Shown here in pieces: positions 11,041-22,112 of a DNA stretch of 64,000 nt (positions are counted from its first letter, which is position 1; the number at the start of each line of letters is the position of its first letter). Under the pieces are notes generated by a model. It searched no databases. It was not told the DNA's origin and saw only the letters and a program-made list of their open reading frames with translations. Location of the stretch: NCBI RefSeq assembly GCF_002878395.1, contig NC_061119.1, positions 13,159,662 to 13,223,661 on the forward strand, written 5' to 3'. The stretch is from Capsicum annuum. Taxonomy: Eukaryota; Streptophyta; Magnoliopsida; Solanales; Solanaceae. The position numbers were made by a program, and so were the translations under genes.

Positions 11041-11500
11041 GCAGGGAGCATTATGCCACCTTACTATTTGCGCTTATTTGTAAGCACTGGGACAACGCTT
11101 CATTTTAAGTGGGGGGTGGTTGTATCTCGTATCTCATTTTCTTTTTCGTAGCGCTTTGCTTTTACTTTGGTTGGATGTTTTTCTCTTGTTGGATGTTTAT
11201 TTTTATTTTTATTTTTATTTTTATTTTTGGATGTTGAACTTAGTCATTCTAACTATTCAGAACATTATGGTCTGTAATAGTTAGTATATATTTAGTAATG
11301 GTTTGCTTTTAAGTTTAAAGTGTTTGTTGTTTCCTCAAGGCAATTCTCATTTTTTTCCCTTAAGGTAATTCAAAATAAATCATCATAGTTAATTACCCTC
11401 CCCTATGATAGATGGATGATGACCATCTTAAGGGGAGTTAGTCGTATGAAGTGGAGGAGTGATGAGAACCCAATCACGACTTATGGAGAAGTGCTTTGTC
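11041..11500 (+). other. Post-ORF region with polypurine-like tract and (TTTTA)n
   Basis: Shortly after the stop, AAGTGGGGGGTGG at 11107-11119 resembles the polypurine tracts of the Athila-like elements here (compare AAGTGTGGGGTGG at 12791). Downstream is T-rich sequence with about five ATTTTT units near 11200-11228. This may mark the 3' LTR start of a separate element, but no second terminus was found. Confidence 0.35.
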
Positions 11501-12803
11501 TTGGTCCATGGAGAAATGACAGTGACTTGGAACATATTGGTTTTAAAACAAAAGCATGTCTTAAACTAAAAAGGGAGTTAATGTTAGATACTTAATCTCA
11601 ATAGGTGTAATTCAGTTTGTTGGCTTAAAGTTGAATTTGACGAAGAGCGAGATCAGGAATCATAAGGATCCGACTTGATTCCTAGCATGCACCAAGAGTG
11701 AGAGAGTTTTTGTTTGTATTCTACATGTATAGAAATGTCTAGAACTTGTTCGGTGTGTTTTCAAAGTGAAATAAAAGATGTTGGGTGTAGGAAATGATGT
11801 AGGCATTTTTGTTGATAGCCTAATTTTTAGACCTTATGTATCTACCCTTCTGTATATCCTTAGTTAGCCTTGTTGAGCCTATAGCTTGATTTCTTTGGTA
11901 GCCTCATATGTAGCCTAATTCCTTCTTTGATCGACCTTAATTTGATCCAAAGCTCCTAAGCGCTTTAATGTAAAATTGATAGAGTCTGGAGTGTGAAAAA
12001 GAACAAAAATATAAAGAGGAGAAAATGTGAAAGTGAAGCCCCAAAGTAGTAGTTATTGATGAGTGAAAATTTATGTGTTGTGGTTGGGAGTGAAAAAGAG
12101 AATTGGTGCTCAAAATTGAATCTTGTATCAATAGAAAATACTCCCACCGTCTTATATGCTAATATGCTTAATGAGATTGGGGTGAAACAAATTATGTGTG
12201 AAGGTAGTAAATGTGAAGTTGGGTTGCTAGAGAGTGATCTTAATTGTACAAAATTATGTATTAAAGCGCTTAGGGAGATTAGCCACTATTGCCTAAATAG
12301 TTCCTACCCGTCCCTTAGCCTATATTGCAACCATGAAAGACCTAGTTGATTATTTATCCCAACATCCGACTATAGTGGAGTGGTACACTAAGGGCAAGCT
12401 TATGGTTTATTATCTTTCATGTATGAATTCTTTGTTGAGAGCCAGTGATTTAATTCTGATATTCCTATTATGTGTATATTGTTCGATTGTGAGTGAATAT
12501 GAGAAAACTTTCTTGTTGCGAGGGTGCATGTGGAAGACAGTTAGGTTACTTATTGTGTTTTTAGATTGAGTGATTTGATTAAGTTTGCTAACAAATTGGA
12601 AGTTCACGGTTGAGATAAAAAGGTTTGAAAAGAGTTGTCCCATGTGCATAAAAGTATTTTGACATGGTTTGAGCTGAAAAGTCATTGTTATAATTGTGTG
12701 TTCCCAGCATAAGCATATCGCCTAGGTTGTGATGAGAAGCTTAATTGATTATGGTGTTGATTGAGATTGTTCGAGGACGAACAAGGTATTAAGTGTGGGG
12801 TGG
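11501..12803 (+). mobile_element. 3' internal region of Athila-like element A with polypurine tract
   Basis: Non-coding sequence leading to TTCGAGGACGAACAAGG, then AAGTGTGGGGTGG (polypurine tract, 12791-12803), then the LTR TG. About 12240-12410 is homologous, on the opposite strand, to 22506-22680 in element C (shared blocks around TTCCTACCCGTCCCTTAGC and AAAGCGCTTAG). Elements A and C are therefore the same family. Several 60-97-residue frames here are not conserved between A and C and are not called. Confidence 0.65.
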
Positions 12804-14353
12804 TGATCTTGGGTGTATTTATATGTCCAATCACCAATATTCACCCATATTTGGACTTGTTCTGAGAGCTAAAATGTGCTATTCTGATTGTAATTGAGCT
12901 TTACTTTTGTTCCTTATCTAATGGACATAATTAGTGTATGCAGGATTAAATTGTGATGGAATTGAATGTGATTGGACGCATGAGCAAAGAGTTAACAATG
13001 AATGGAACAATGATGTCAATTTACGAAGATGAGTATACTGGAACTTGGCTTGGAAAGAAGAGAATGAGCAAGGAAGAGAAAACGAGTCGAGACAATATAC
13101 CCATAGCCTGTTGCGATTTCACCGCGACGCGGTGAATGATAAATCTCCAAGAATTGAAATTCCAGAAGGTTGGTGTGATAATTACGTGATACGGTGAAGG
13201 GAATATTTGCAAATGTTAAATTTCAGTGGGCCATCGTGATAGCACCGTGTCGCAGTGAAGGAGAAATTTGCAATCGAATATTTTCAGTGGCTCACGCGAT
13301 AGCACCGTGCGTGGTGAGGGTCCAATTCACAAAATGCAAATTCCAGTAGATCACTGCGATAAGGCCGTGTCACAATGCTTATAGCGGTGAGAATTATACC
13401 GCATCGCAGTGATAGGAAAAAGTGGGAAAAACAGATCCAGCTGTAAAAGGAACAAATCAAGTCAATTGGAAACACTTTGGAAAGCACAACAACGGCGAAA
13501 AAACAGAAAAATCTCTCTTTTAAGGTTCTTAGAATTCTTTGAACTTCTTTACTTCAAGATTAATTCTTGGTATGATTAATTATTTGTTTTTTACGTTAAA
13601 TTAAAACATGGGTGGCTAAACACCCTTGTTTTGGGGTTGGGGCCAAGAACATGATTACACTTTGATATTTTTTATCGTAGTTATTGTTGAATTATCATAT
13701 GGGTTGTTCTTAATTTCTCGTGCTTACTATTTTGATGAGTGGCCACCATTAGAATAAATCTATATTTCTATGTAAATCTGGGAGGAGAATCATAGTTTAG
13801 AATGAAGAAATTAAGGAGTAAGGTTCTCATTCTTTTATGAAATAGGGAATATGGATTAGCATCTAGGATAGGGATATACCTAGAAGCCTTGTTTGGTTCA
13901 CTTGCGGGAAGATAGCCTTATGCATCTAAATAAAGTATTGCATCCCCGCTCAATGATGTAATTGCAATGTTCATATAGGTAGAAGATTAGAGGTCGGAAG
14001 ACCATAATTGTACTATAACCCCTGTGAATCAACAACCCAATAATCAACTAGACTACGAGAAGAATAGAGATTTGTAAGATTGTTAGAAGAGCCTCAACCT
14101 TGGAATTCTCATCATTACTCTTTACAACCTTTTCTTGCTTTGCGATTGTCACAAACTATTATTTCTTATTCATTTATATTTCTATTCGAAACTTCACCAT
14201 TTTCTTGATACTTTAAAGCACTTAATACTGTCTTATCGATAACTAAAGTTGGTTGAATTGCTAGTTGCTTAGTCCTCGGGGGTACGATATCCGACTTTCT
14301 TAGTTACTATATTACTTGTACGATCACGTACACTTGCGTGTGTGTTTGAATGC
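12804..14353 (+). mobile_element. 3' LTR of Athila-like element A
   Basis: Starts TGATCTTGGGTGTATTTA after the polypurine tract and runs through five CACCG/CGGTG modules (13105-13410). It then enters a U5-like part shared with LTR C (CCAAGAACATGATTA at about 13645; GTGAATCAACAACCCA at about 14024; TCACGTACACTTGCGTGTG near 14325-14345). The 3' end is uncertain; a CA at 14353 would give 1550 bases. No 5' LTR with the family primer-binding site is seen on the left, so the element is truncated or rearranged. Confidence 0.65.
13105..13410 (+). promoter_or_regulatory. U3 tandem module array in LTR A (~60-bp period, 5 copies)
   Basis: Copies begin near 13112, 13157, 13222, 13282 and 13343. The best preserved read TTCAGTGGGCCATCGTGATA then GCACCGTGTCGCAGTGAAGG. 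Each pairs a CACC/CACG 5' arm with a CGGTG/CAGTG 3' arm about 20 bases later. They lie upstream of the transcribed part of the LTR. Confidence 0.6.
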
Positions 14354-15107
14354 AGCAAGGTGCGACTCAATGTTGATTTTTAATTACAGACCATGCTAAG
14401 AAGGGGCTATTTTGGGGTTTACAGAGCTAACGCCGACAAAGTTTTCGATTTGAATTTGGAATTTCGGGAAAAGAAGAATAGGGTTCAGATTTTTGGGGGG
14501 GGGGGGGGGGATGTGGATAGTATACCAAACTCGATATTCAGATCTGCGATGGTATTATTTATTTATTTTTCCAAAAAAATGTTATGAATTAAATAAAAGA
14601 CAAAAAAAGCAGAAGAAGATAAGAAACAATGATTGCAGTAATTAATTTAAATGTCGGGGGTGCTAATTAGCTTGTGTGAATCACCCATTTTTGATGGACT
14701 GACTATGTGGTCTAAGTGGGAAAATATATGTCAGTTAAATACGGTAAAAAATAGTCTAGGCGGTCATTGGACTTGCACAAAGTTCATGGTGCCTAACTGC
14801 AAATTTAGCCTAAGTACAAGTATTTTTGGCACATTTTTCCCTCTTTTAATTGTTTCACATTTTTAAAGAAAAAATAAATATTTATTTTGTTTTATTATTT
14901 TTATTTAGACTTTTGTTTATTAACGTTGGAACGCAAGATAGTTAAATAAATATCAATATCGATACATTACATAATAGTTTAGATAATATCAATACACGAT
15001 TATACACTATTTATACAATGTCGATACTTACATACCGATTTATACAATATTGATACACATTTATTTATTAATTATACAATATTAATACAAGTTTATACAA
15101 CATTCAC
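14354..15107. other. Unassigned segment between elements A and B, with a G14 run
   Basis: A frame at 14393-14587 (RGYFGVYRANADKVFDLNLEF...) looks protein-like but is crossed by a run of about 14 G at 14497-14510, and no family was recognised. From 14860 to 15107 the sequence is AT-rich with repeated TCGATAC/TATCAATAC words. Confidence 0.3.
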
Positions 15108-16059
15108 TGTCATGGCCCAAAAATGAAGGTCATGGTGGCACTTGTTGCGGCGTACCTTGACAAGTAAGCCTATCACCCAAACCGATATAAAAAAAGGAAA
15201 AAAATAGAAATATCTCAAGGTAAGGCTTCTAGAACGAAGCTGAACCATACAAGTAAACATAACAATGCGGAAGGAATTTATCCAAAATATCAATCAAGCC
15301 AAAAATTAGGTGTCAATAGTGTAAGAACTACTAATACATTAAAAGTCTAATACATTAGAAAAATAACCACAAAGTAATAATATCTATCTCCAAATACAAA
15401 TAAAAACATAACTACTATAGAAAAATAGAGGTGAACTTCGGACGCATGAATGTCCAACCGCTGCCTTGAAAGATCCAACAATCGCCCGAGTCAAGCAAGT
15501 TGAGGCGCACTTGAGCTAGGACCTACACCAAAAGGGCGCAGTAGGCATGAGTACGGTCTACTTGTACTCAGTACGTATCATAGGCTGACCAAGCAAAGTA
15601 GTAAATAAAGCATACAAAATATACACTAAAGACATGTCACCTATAGTCAGAAAATGTCCTACAACGGTTGCCCACACCGCTTGCACTAACAGTTCTAATA
15701 TATCACATACACACCAAGATAGAACACGAGTATGCATTATATCACATATAAGTAGAACAAGGGGGAACATGCATATACAAGATCATCAAATACAAGTAAG
15801 TGAAGATAAAACAATTACATAGATGACAAGTCAATACGACAATACAACACAATAGAAATATAATAAAATAAGTGCAATGTATATGATGATGATGATGATG
15901 CACGAGGTCATCGCACAACCTCCGGGATCATTGCACAATCCCTATATACACCTACAAAGCTAAACCTACCCGACGTAGGACCCATGGAGAGTTCGTCAAC
16001 CTGTATACAATCCACATATCTCATATCTCATTTTTGGCACTTCCCTCAAAAAGGGTTTT
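15108..16059 (-). mobile_element. Gypsy LTR family B, left part (minus orientation)
   Basis: Begins TGTCATGGCCC at 15108 and matches 3344-4338 throughout (same family). It is interrupted at 16059/16060 by a solo LTR and resumes at 18621, where the duplicated GTTTT marks the insertion. No coding sequence. Confidence 0.75.
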
Positions 16060-18620
16060 TGTAATACCCCAAACTTTTCTTAGCTTAGATTTGTCCCTAG
16101 AATGTTAAGGGAGAGCTTCCAAAGCGAATATTAATTATTTTGTGTGGAATTCTTCAGATTTAGATCTCCTATTATGTGGAAAATTGAATAAGCCCTCCAA
16201 TAATATAAAATTCACCTAAATTCGATAACCGAGTAAGAAGTTATGGATATTTTAAGTTCCAGTTGTAAAACACCGTGATTTGGGCCCTTAGCGCATTGCG
16301 GAAAACCATAAAATCACAATTGTCAATTTCCAGTAAGACTCCGCGATTTTGGCACATCACGGAGAGGTCTATTTTCTCATTTATCAATTTCCAGTAGCCC
16401 AATGCTATAGTGGCGCATCACGTTGAAGTTCCAGGTCCCAATTGTCAAAATTCAGTGGGACAACACGATAGCTCTGCGTCGTTGAGGTCCCCAATTTTTC
16501 AGTCGTCAATTTTTAATAAGCTACCGTGATAGTGGCGTGTCGCGGTGGCCAATTAATCAGGACCCAGTTACATTTTTTCCAGTTTCATTTAGGCATTTTA
16601 AAAGGGTATTTTGGACAATTCCCAAGCCCCCAATCCATTCAAAACACAAGATTAATCATATCCTATGCCTATTGTGCTCATTATTCATCATCCTCTTCAA
16701 AAGCAAAACCCTAGAAACCCAAAGCTTATTCTACAAGGAATCAAAATCCTCCATAGATTCTCCAAAAAAGCTCTAAATTGAGGGTTTCAAAAGTAAGAAC
16801 ATCAAGAACCCATCATCAAGAACTCAACAGGAATCCAAGATTCAAGGTTTCTTCATCTAAGCATCAATCAAGGTATGTGAGGTTTATGAACAAGGATACT
16901 CCTTTCATCCTTGTGCCCAAAACTTGTTTTAAATTACAAAGTTATTTGATTTTAAATGATTTTTCATTAAATTGAAATTAGGGTTCATACCCAATGTTGC
17001 CATTTACAAGATTATGAGATTTCAAGTGAATTATAAGTTGAATTACATATTTATTTTCATATTTTCATGCTTGTTACAGAAATTTCTGGATTTTGAGATG
17101 AATTATCATTGATTTTATTTTCAAGTATGATTATTATAATGTTTTGACATGAGATTTAAAGCATGGGTTATTAGCCCAAGATTGAATATTGTTAATTCAA
17201 GAAAGATGATGCTTTAAGCATCTTATGAGCAAATTATTACAGATTTTTAGAAAAAGCTTTGATCTTTTGATCCTCAGTTTAGCTATGGAATCCACTTTAC
17301 AGATTTTAGAATTCAGATCAGCTTTATTTACAGATTTTATCATATAAATGCATAATTGGTTTTAGATAAACCCTTATACTAGTTTTAAAGTTGATTTCCA
17401 ACAGAATGAACGTAGCAACTAAAAAGAAAGTAGTATTTAGCACCGAGCGGGAAGTGTGGCTTTAGTACATCCTACTTTCATAGAACTACGTAGCCAACGT
17501 AGGTATAGATTATCAGATTATTCCTATTTATATATGGATGACAGATTTAGCTTGTGATCGATCACATGGGTAGGTTATACTCCCTGGCAAGAATATGATG
17601 CCTCTCCCCAACGTGAGGTTTCTTCCTTAGGAGGACGAGACGTTGGACACTAAATAGCTCACATTGTTTATGTCGATTAAGAGAACCTCCCTGCTAGTAA
17701 AAGATAATACAACTTTCAGATAAAGTATTTTCCCTAAAGTTTTAAAAACTAACAGACTACAGATTTTAGAACAGAAAAAGATTTTAAAAAACTAAGTGTA
17801 AAGGCTCACAAGTTTTACTCAGATTATACCTTACAGAAAAGATAATAGCTTCAAAGTTCATCTTTCATATTTCAGATTCAGTAGTGAATCCTTCTACACT
17901 TAGACATAATGGTTTAAAGGGAGAATACGAGTACAAATTTTAGAACTAAATGTTATGGCTCACTAGATTCATAAAGTATGATTTGTTATTCATGACTATT
18001 ATTTTTCAGTATTTTAGACATTCCAGCTTATGTGAGTCATTTATATTTACCATGCATTGTTTTATAAATGATGACTATGAGATGATATTTTACTTATGCA
18101 TATCACCCCCATATACTGATTGCATCCTCAAAGTACTAATCTACATATACGTACGTCTATGTGCTACATTGTCTCATAATGTAGGTATAGGTGCTTAGTA
18201 GCAGCAGCGTGAGTAGTTTGAGCATCTTCATCAACATTCCAGTTGGTGAGTCCTCATAGTTTGGGGGCTTATTTTATCTATTCAGATTTTGCAGTTTATC
18301 AGTTTATGAGCTTTTAGCATTTCCTTTCAGACAGCTCGAGTTAGCTTGGGGTTTGTCCCAATGACTCTCTAGTTATTAGTAGTAGAGGCTTGTTAGACTA
18401 CTAGTGTTGATATAGATTATTTAGTTTTGATGTTTTCAGATATTTTGTTCAGATTATTCTCAGATATTATAGACAATTTTTGCATTCAGTATGACTTTTA
18501 TGTCTATATATCCATTATTACAAAAATTAGGCTCAATAGTATACAGACAGGGTTAGCTTAAGGCTACTCGTAGTCTTAGGCACCGTGTGACGTCTTGGGA
18601 TTAGATTTCAGGGCGTTACA
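16060..18620 (+). mobile_element. Solo LTR of a Ty3-gypsy element, 2561 bp, TSD GTTTT
   Basis: It starts TGTAATACCCC at 16060, ends GGGCGTTACA at 18620, and is flanked on both sides by GTTTT (16055-16059 and 18621-18625), a perfect 5-base target-site duplication. The termini form an inverted pair (TGTAA(T/C)...GTTACA). There is no internal region, so this is a solo LTR left by LTR-LTR recombination. It carries five U3 modules (16258-16555), then a leader-like ACCCTAGAAACCC block at about 16706. It inserted into family B LTR sequence and so is younger than it. Confidence 0.9.
16258..16555 (+). promoter_or_regulatory. U3 tandem module array in the gypsy solo LTR (5 copies)
   Basis: Modules begin near 16258, 16327, 16389, 16450 and 16511. 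They share the spacer CACAATTGTCAATTTCCAG and the body GACTCCGCGATTTTGGCACA then TCACGGAGAGG, with paired arms such as CCGTGATA...TCGCGGTGG in the last copy. They sit upstream of the presumed core promoter. Confidence 0.6.
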
Positions 18621-20314
18621 GTTTTATAAGGTGTTATAATATCTTCTCCCTGGGACATCCTACGAGGAGAGTTTTTAAAAAAGTGTTGCACGTGTTTCTC
18701 AGATGTTGCTAGGGTGGTCTCAATGTTTCATGAATGAGTATGATATGAGGATGTAATGCTTACAAACAATCACAATGAGTATTTTCACAACCAACCACAT
18801 GATATATTTCCACAATCAACCACATGATATATTTTCACAATCAACCATAATGATATATTTCTATAACCACGTGAGCCAATATCCACTCATTATTTTAGTT
18901 TCATCCACGAGTTTCCACATGTCTCATATGCCAATAAAGTATGAATATAATCACAATACACCAATGGTACCATATTAAGCATTTTAACAACACAATACAA
19001 TTATTCACATGGATTCAAGGCTATCAATATCCCATAGGACCCCACACGGTTACACATATCACATAATAACTTAATTTCGGCAATTACATCACATATAGGC
19101 CACCACACAACCACAACACATAAATAACTATTTTTCATGATTAGTTCCTACCCTTAACATGCATTTTGTATTATCATTTACTACCTATCCCAGTCTGAAA
19201 GAGTTAAGCCATAACCTACCTCAAAAGCCAAAACTAGTCCGCTACACTTTGAACCCATGACCTTACTTTCCACGAATGATCTCACACTTTACGGAAACAT
19301 TAAATATGAAATCTACGCATAAAAATAAAACCAACAACACTTATATTGACTACTTTACAAAATCAGAACTTTACTTTAAAAACATATTTCCCATATTTTT
19401 AGAAATCTACAATAGAAAAACCAAGTCAAATTGAAGAAAAACTATTTTTAAGCTTTACCAGGTAAAATTTTTTGAAATTCAAGTTAAAATCATGAATCAG
19501 AGTTGTTTGAAGGGTTAAATTGATGAAAAACTAATAACTATAATATAAAAATATTATTCAAGTAAAAAGAAGTGAAATTGGAGTTTAAAATCAAGCCCTA
19601 AGATTTTTGGAGTTTTTGAGAAATTAATAAAGAAATTACTAAGAAAAGGGTGAATTCTTACCTTAAATCCGTAATAAAATTAAGAAATAGATGTTAATCT
19701 AGCTTCCCAAGCTCTCACAAACTTTACTTTTAAACTCCCACACTATTTCAGGGTTTAACTCCCACGGGGCAAGATGAAAATGAGCAAAATGGGCCAAAAG
19801 GAGAAAAATCTGCTATAATAGAAGATTTTTCTGCAATATCAGTTTTTTTGGTCGATCGGACTTCGACGGGGTGCTCGGGATTCGTTCAGAGTTCGATACA
19901 TGCAAACAAACTATGAAACCATACTAATTTGACATTTCAGACGCGATGGAGATATCATATTTTCTAACAAATATCATTTTCACAAAGTTGATCCTCGAAA
20001 CCCGAAATCACAATTTTCCAAACCAAGGGTCGAAATGAGATTTAAAAGCCATAAAATCATACCAAATATATTAACACCCTAAAATCAATATCCCGGATCT
20101 GTTGGCAAAGTTTAATTTTCCATTCGAGGTCGTTTCGATCAAATGTGGGTCCCACACCTATATTTTTTATTTTCCAACTTTCCGATCAATAGGTTGAAAT
20201 GAGCTCGGGTATATCGGGACCCGAACCAAAGGTCTACCTAACCTTAAATTGATATTCTGGAGCTGCTAGTGCAATCCATTCGACCATCCATCACACAGAT
20301 CAAAAGATATCCCC
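18621..20314 (-). mobile_element. Gypsy LTR family B, right part (minus orientation), truncated
   Basis: Continues the family B LTR after the solo LTR (ATCCTACGAGGAGAG matches ATCCCTCGAGGAGGTGG at about 4281). It then runs through AT-rich, non-coding sequence with LTR-type blocks (ATCGGGACCCGAACC near 20213). It stops abruptly at 20314, where the Athila-like element C begins. No TG/CA terminus for B is present on this side. Confidence 0.6.
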
Positions 20315-22112
20315 TGACAGTGCCCAAGTGCACACGCAAGTGTACGTGATCTTATCAAGTAGTAAAGTGGCTTCAAGAAAGTCCAAGTATCAATCTCTTA
20401 GGGACTTGTGTTCGCCGACTATATAATTCTAGTTTAACCAATTGAGGAGAGTAGCAAATCGAGTTTTAGAATTGTAAATTAAAAATAAAATAAACAATGC
20501 GTAAAAATAAAAGTCTTGGGATAATTAATGGATAAAAACCCAGGGTTAAAGCACTTCGAACAATCATACTATGTGTTGAACTTCATGCGTCAACTCAGGG
20601 TTGTTGATTCGCAGGGTTAATTACATGATCATGGTTTCCCAACCTCTAATCTTTTACCTAATATGGAACATTACAACTACATTATTGAGCGAGGATGCAA
20701 TAATTCAATTAAGTTAATTAAAGCTATCATCCTACGTTTGACTTAAGTAAGACATCTAAATACATCCTAACTTAAGTAAGACATCTAAATACATCCCTGT
20801 CCTAGACGCTAAGTTTAATTCCTTATTTTATAAAAGAATAAAAACCCAAACTTTATTTATTCTCATGTTCTATCTTCCTATTCTCTCTCCTGAGATCAAA
20901 ATGTCGATAATATATGTATTTTATGGGTGATCAATCCATAAAATAATTAAAACATGAATAAAAAAACAACTAATAATGATAAGCTAATTAAACGAAATTA
21001 ATCCAAAACAATAATAATCATGTTCTTGGCTTTAACCCCGAAAAGAGGGTTTAGCCTTGAATGGAAATATTCATCATCCAATCCCTTGGAATAATAATAC
21101 AAACCATAAAAAAATTAAATTAAAGAATGATAAAACCTAAAAAGAAGTTGTGGTAGCCTCCAATGATGTCCCAAGTGATCTAGGGTGTTCCAAGATTGTC
21201 AAAAACGTGTTTGGGGCGTTGTATTTATAGTATATAAGTCATAAGCCCACTTGGATTAGGTTTTCACGTCATTCTTGGCACAAATATCCAAATTTTGGTT
21301 GCCTCCGCATCGCGGTGACATGCCACTTCACAATTGTCAAAAAATCTGTCGAATTCCAGTAGCTCGTTGAGATTTCAACACGTCACGGAGCCTTCTTAAA
21401 CCCAATTATAAGCTACAATTGCCATATATTCAATAATTTGGGCCACTTCTGAATCCAGTTGTTCTTTTCACTTATCCATTTACCACTCCTATAAGTGACA
21501 TGCACCTCATACATTTCAGGGGTCTAAATTACGTCAATTTTTTTATTGTGCTTTCGTTGAGCCATTCTGAGACTTCTTGAGTTGTTTTCACTTGATTTGA
21601 AGCTTGTATATCATTCATATATAATAATAATCCATTTAAAAAGCATCCTATAGCATTAAACAATAAAATTTATAGCTCAAAACAACACAACATCCTCACC
21701 GATGAACAAGAAACACGAGCTAAGCATAGGCTAAATTCACATTAAGCTTAAACTTATTGTTTTGACTCTTTTCTTGATCCAATTGACCCTTGAACATTAT
21801 AAATAAGTTGTTTCACATATAAATATATAATAACAACCTTAGTAAATCATTAAAACACATTATAAACCAACACAATAGACTAGAAAAACACCTAGCTCAA
21901 GCTAGTTACACTAGTTTTCTCGATTGAACTCTAAATGCTCAAATTGAATCAAAACTCATGTGAAACCACCATTAAACATTGTAAGCACATACTTGGATAC
22001 ATAAGTGCTCATTTATATCATTATCAACCTATATATCACATGAATCATCCTCAAAACAAGGCTAAAAAGGCTAGAATAGTAGCGATATAATGCATAAATA
22101 CACCCAACATCA
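20315..22112 (-). mobile_element. 3' LTR of Athila-like element C (minus orientation), 1798 bp
   Basis: On the plus strand it begins TGACAGTGCCCAAG, the LTR end also found at 24887, and finishes ...CCCAACATCA at 22112, next to the complement of the polypurine tract (CCACCCCACACTT, 22113-22125). The minus-strand promoter has a TATAAATAC box near 21220. About 21295-21400 holds two U3 modules, here reading in plus, opposite to LTR transcription. A 36-base local duplication (ACTTAAGTAAGACATCTAAA) lies at about 20740-20795. Confidence 0.8.
21295..21400 (+). promoter_or_regulatory. U3 modules in LTR C, inverted relative to the LTR
   Basis: Two modules are present: CCGCATCGCGGTGACATGCC, and AATTCCAGTAGCTCGTTGAG followed by ATTTCAACACGTCACGGAGC, joined by CACAATTGTCAA. 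The motif order (CACAATTGTCAA, TTCCAGTAG, CACGGAG) matches the plus-strand solo LTR, but LTR C is transcribed on the minus strand. Confidence 0.5.

Noticed and set aside
10827..11051. Serine-rich minus-strand frame
   Set aside because: It is the antisense shadow of the acidic GAT/GAA-rich tail of the plus-strand transposon ORF.
11937..12685. Frames that might be an Athila env-like gene
   Set aside because: They are short, on both strands, and not preserved in the homologous part of element C (22506-22680).
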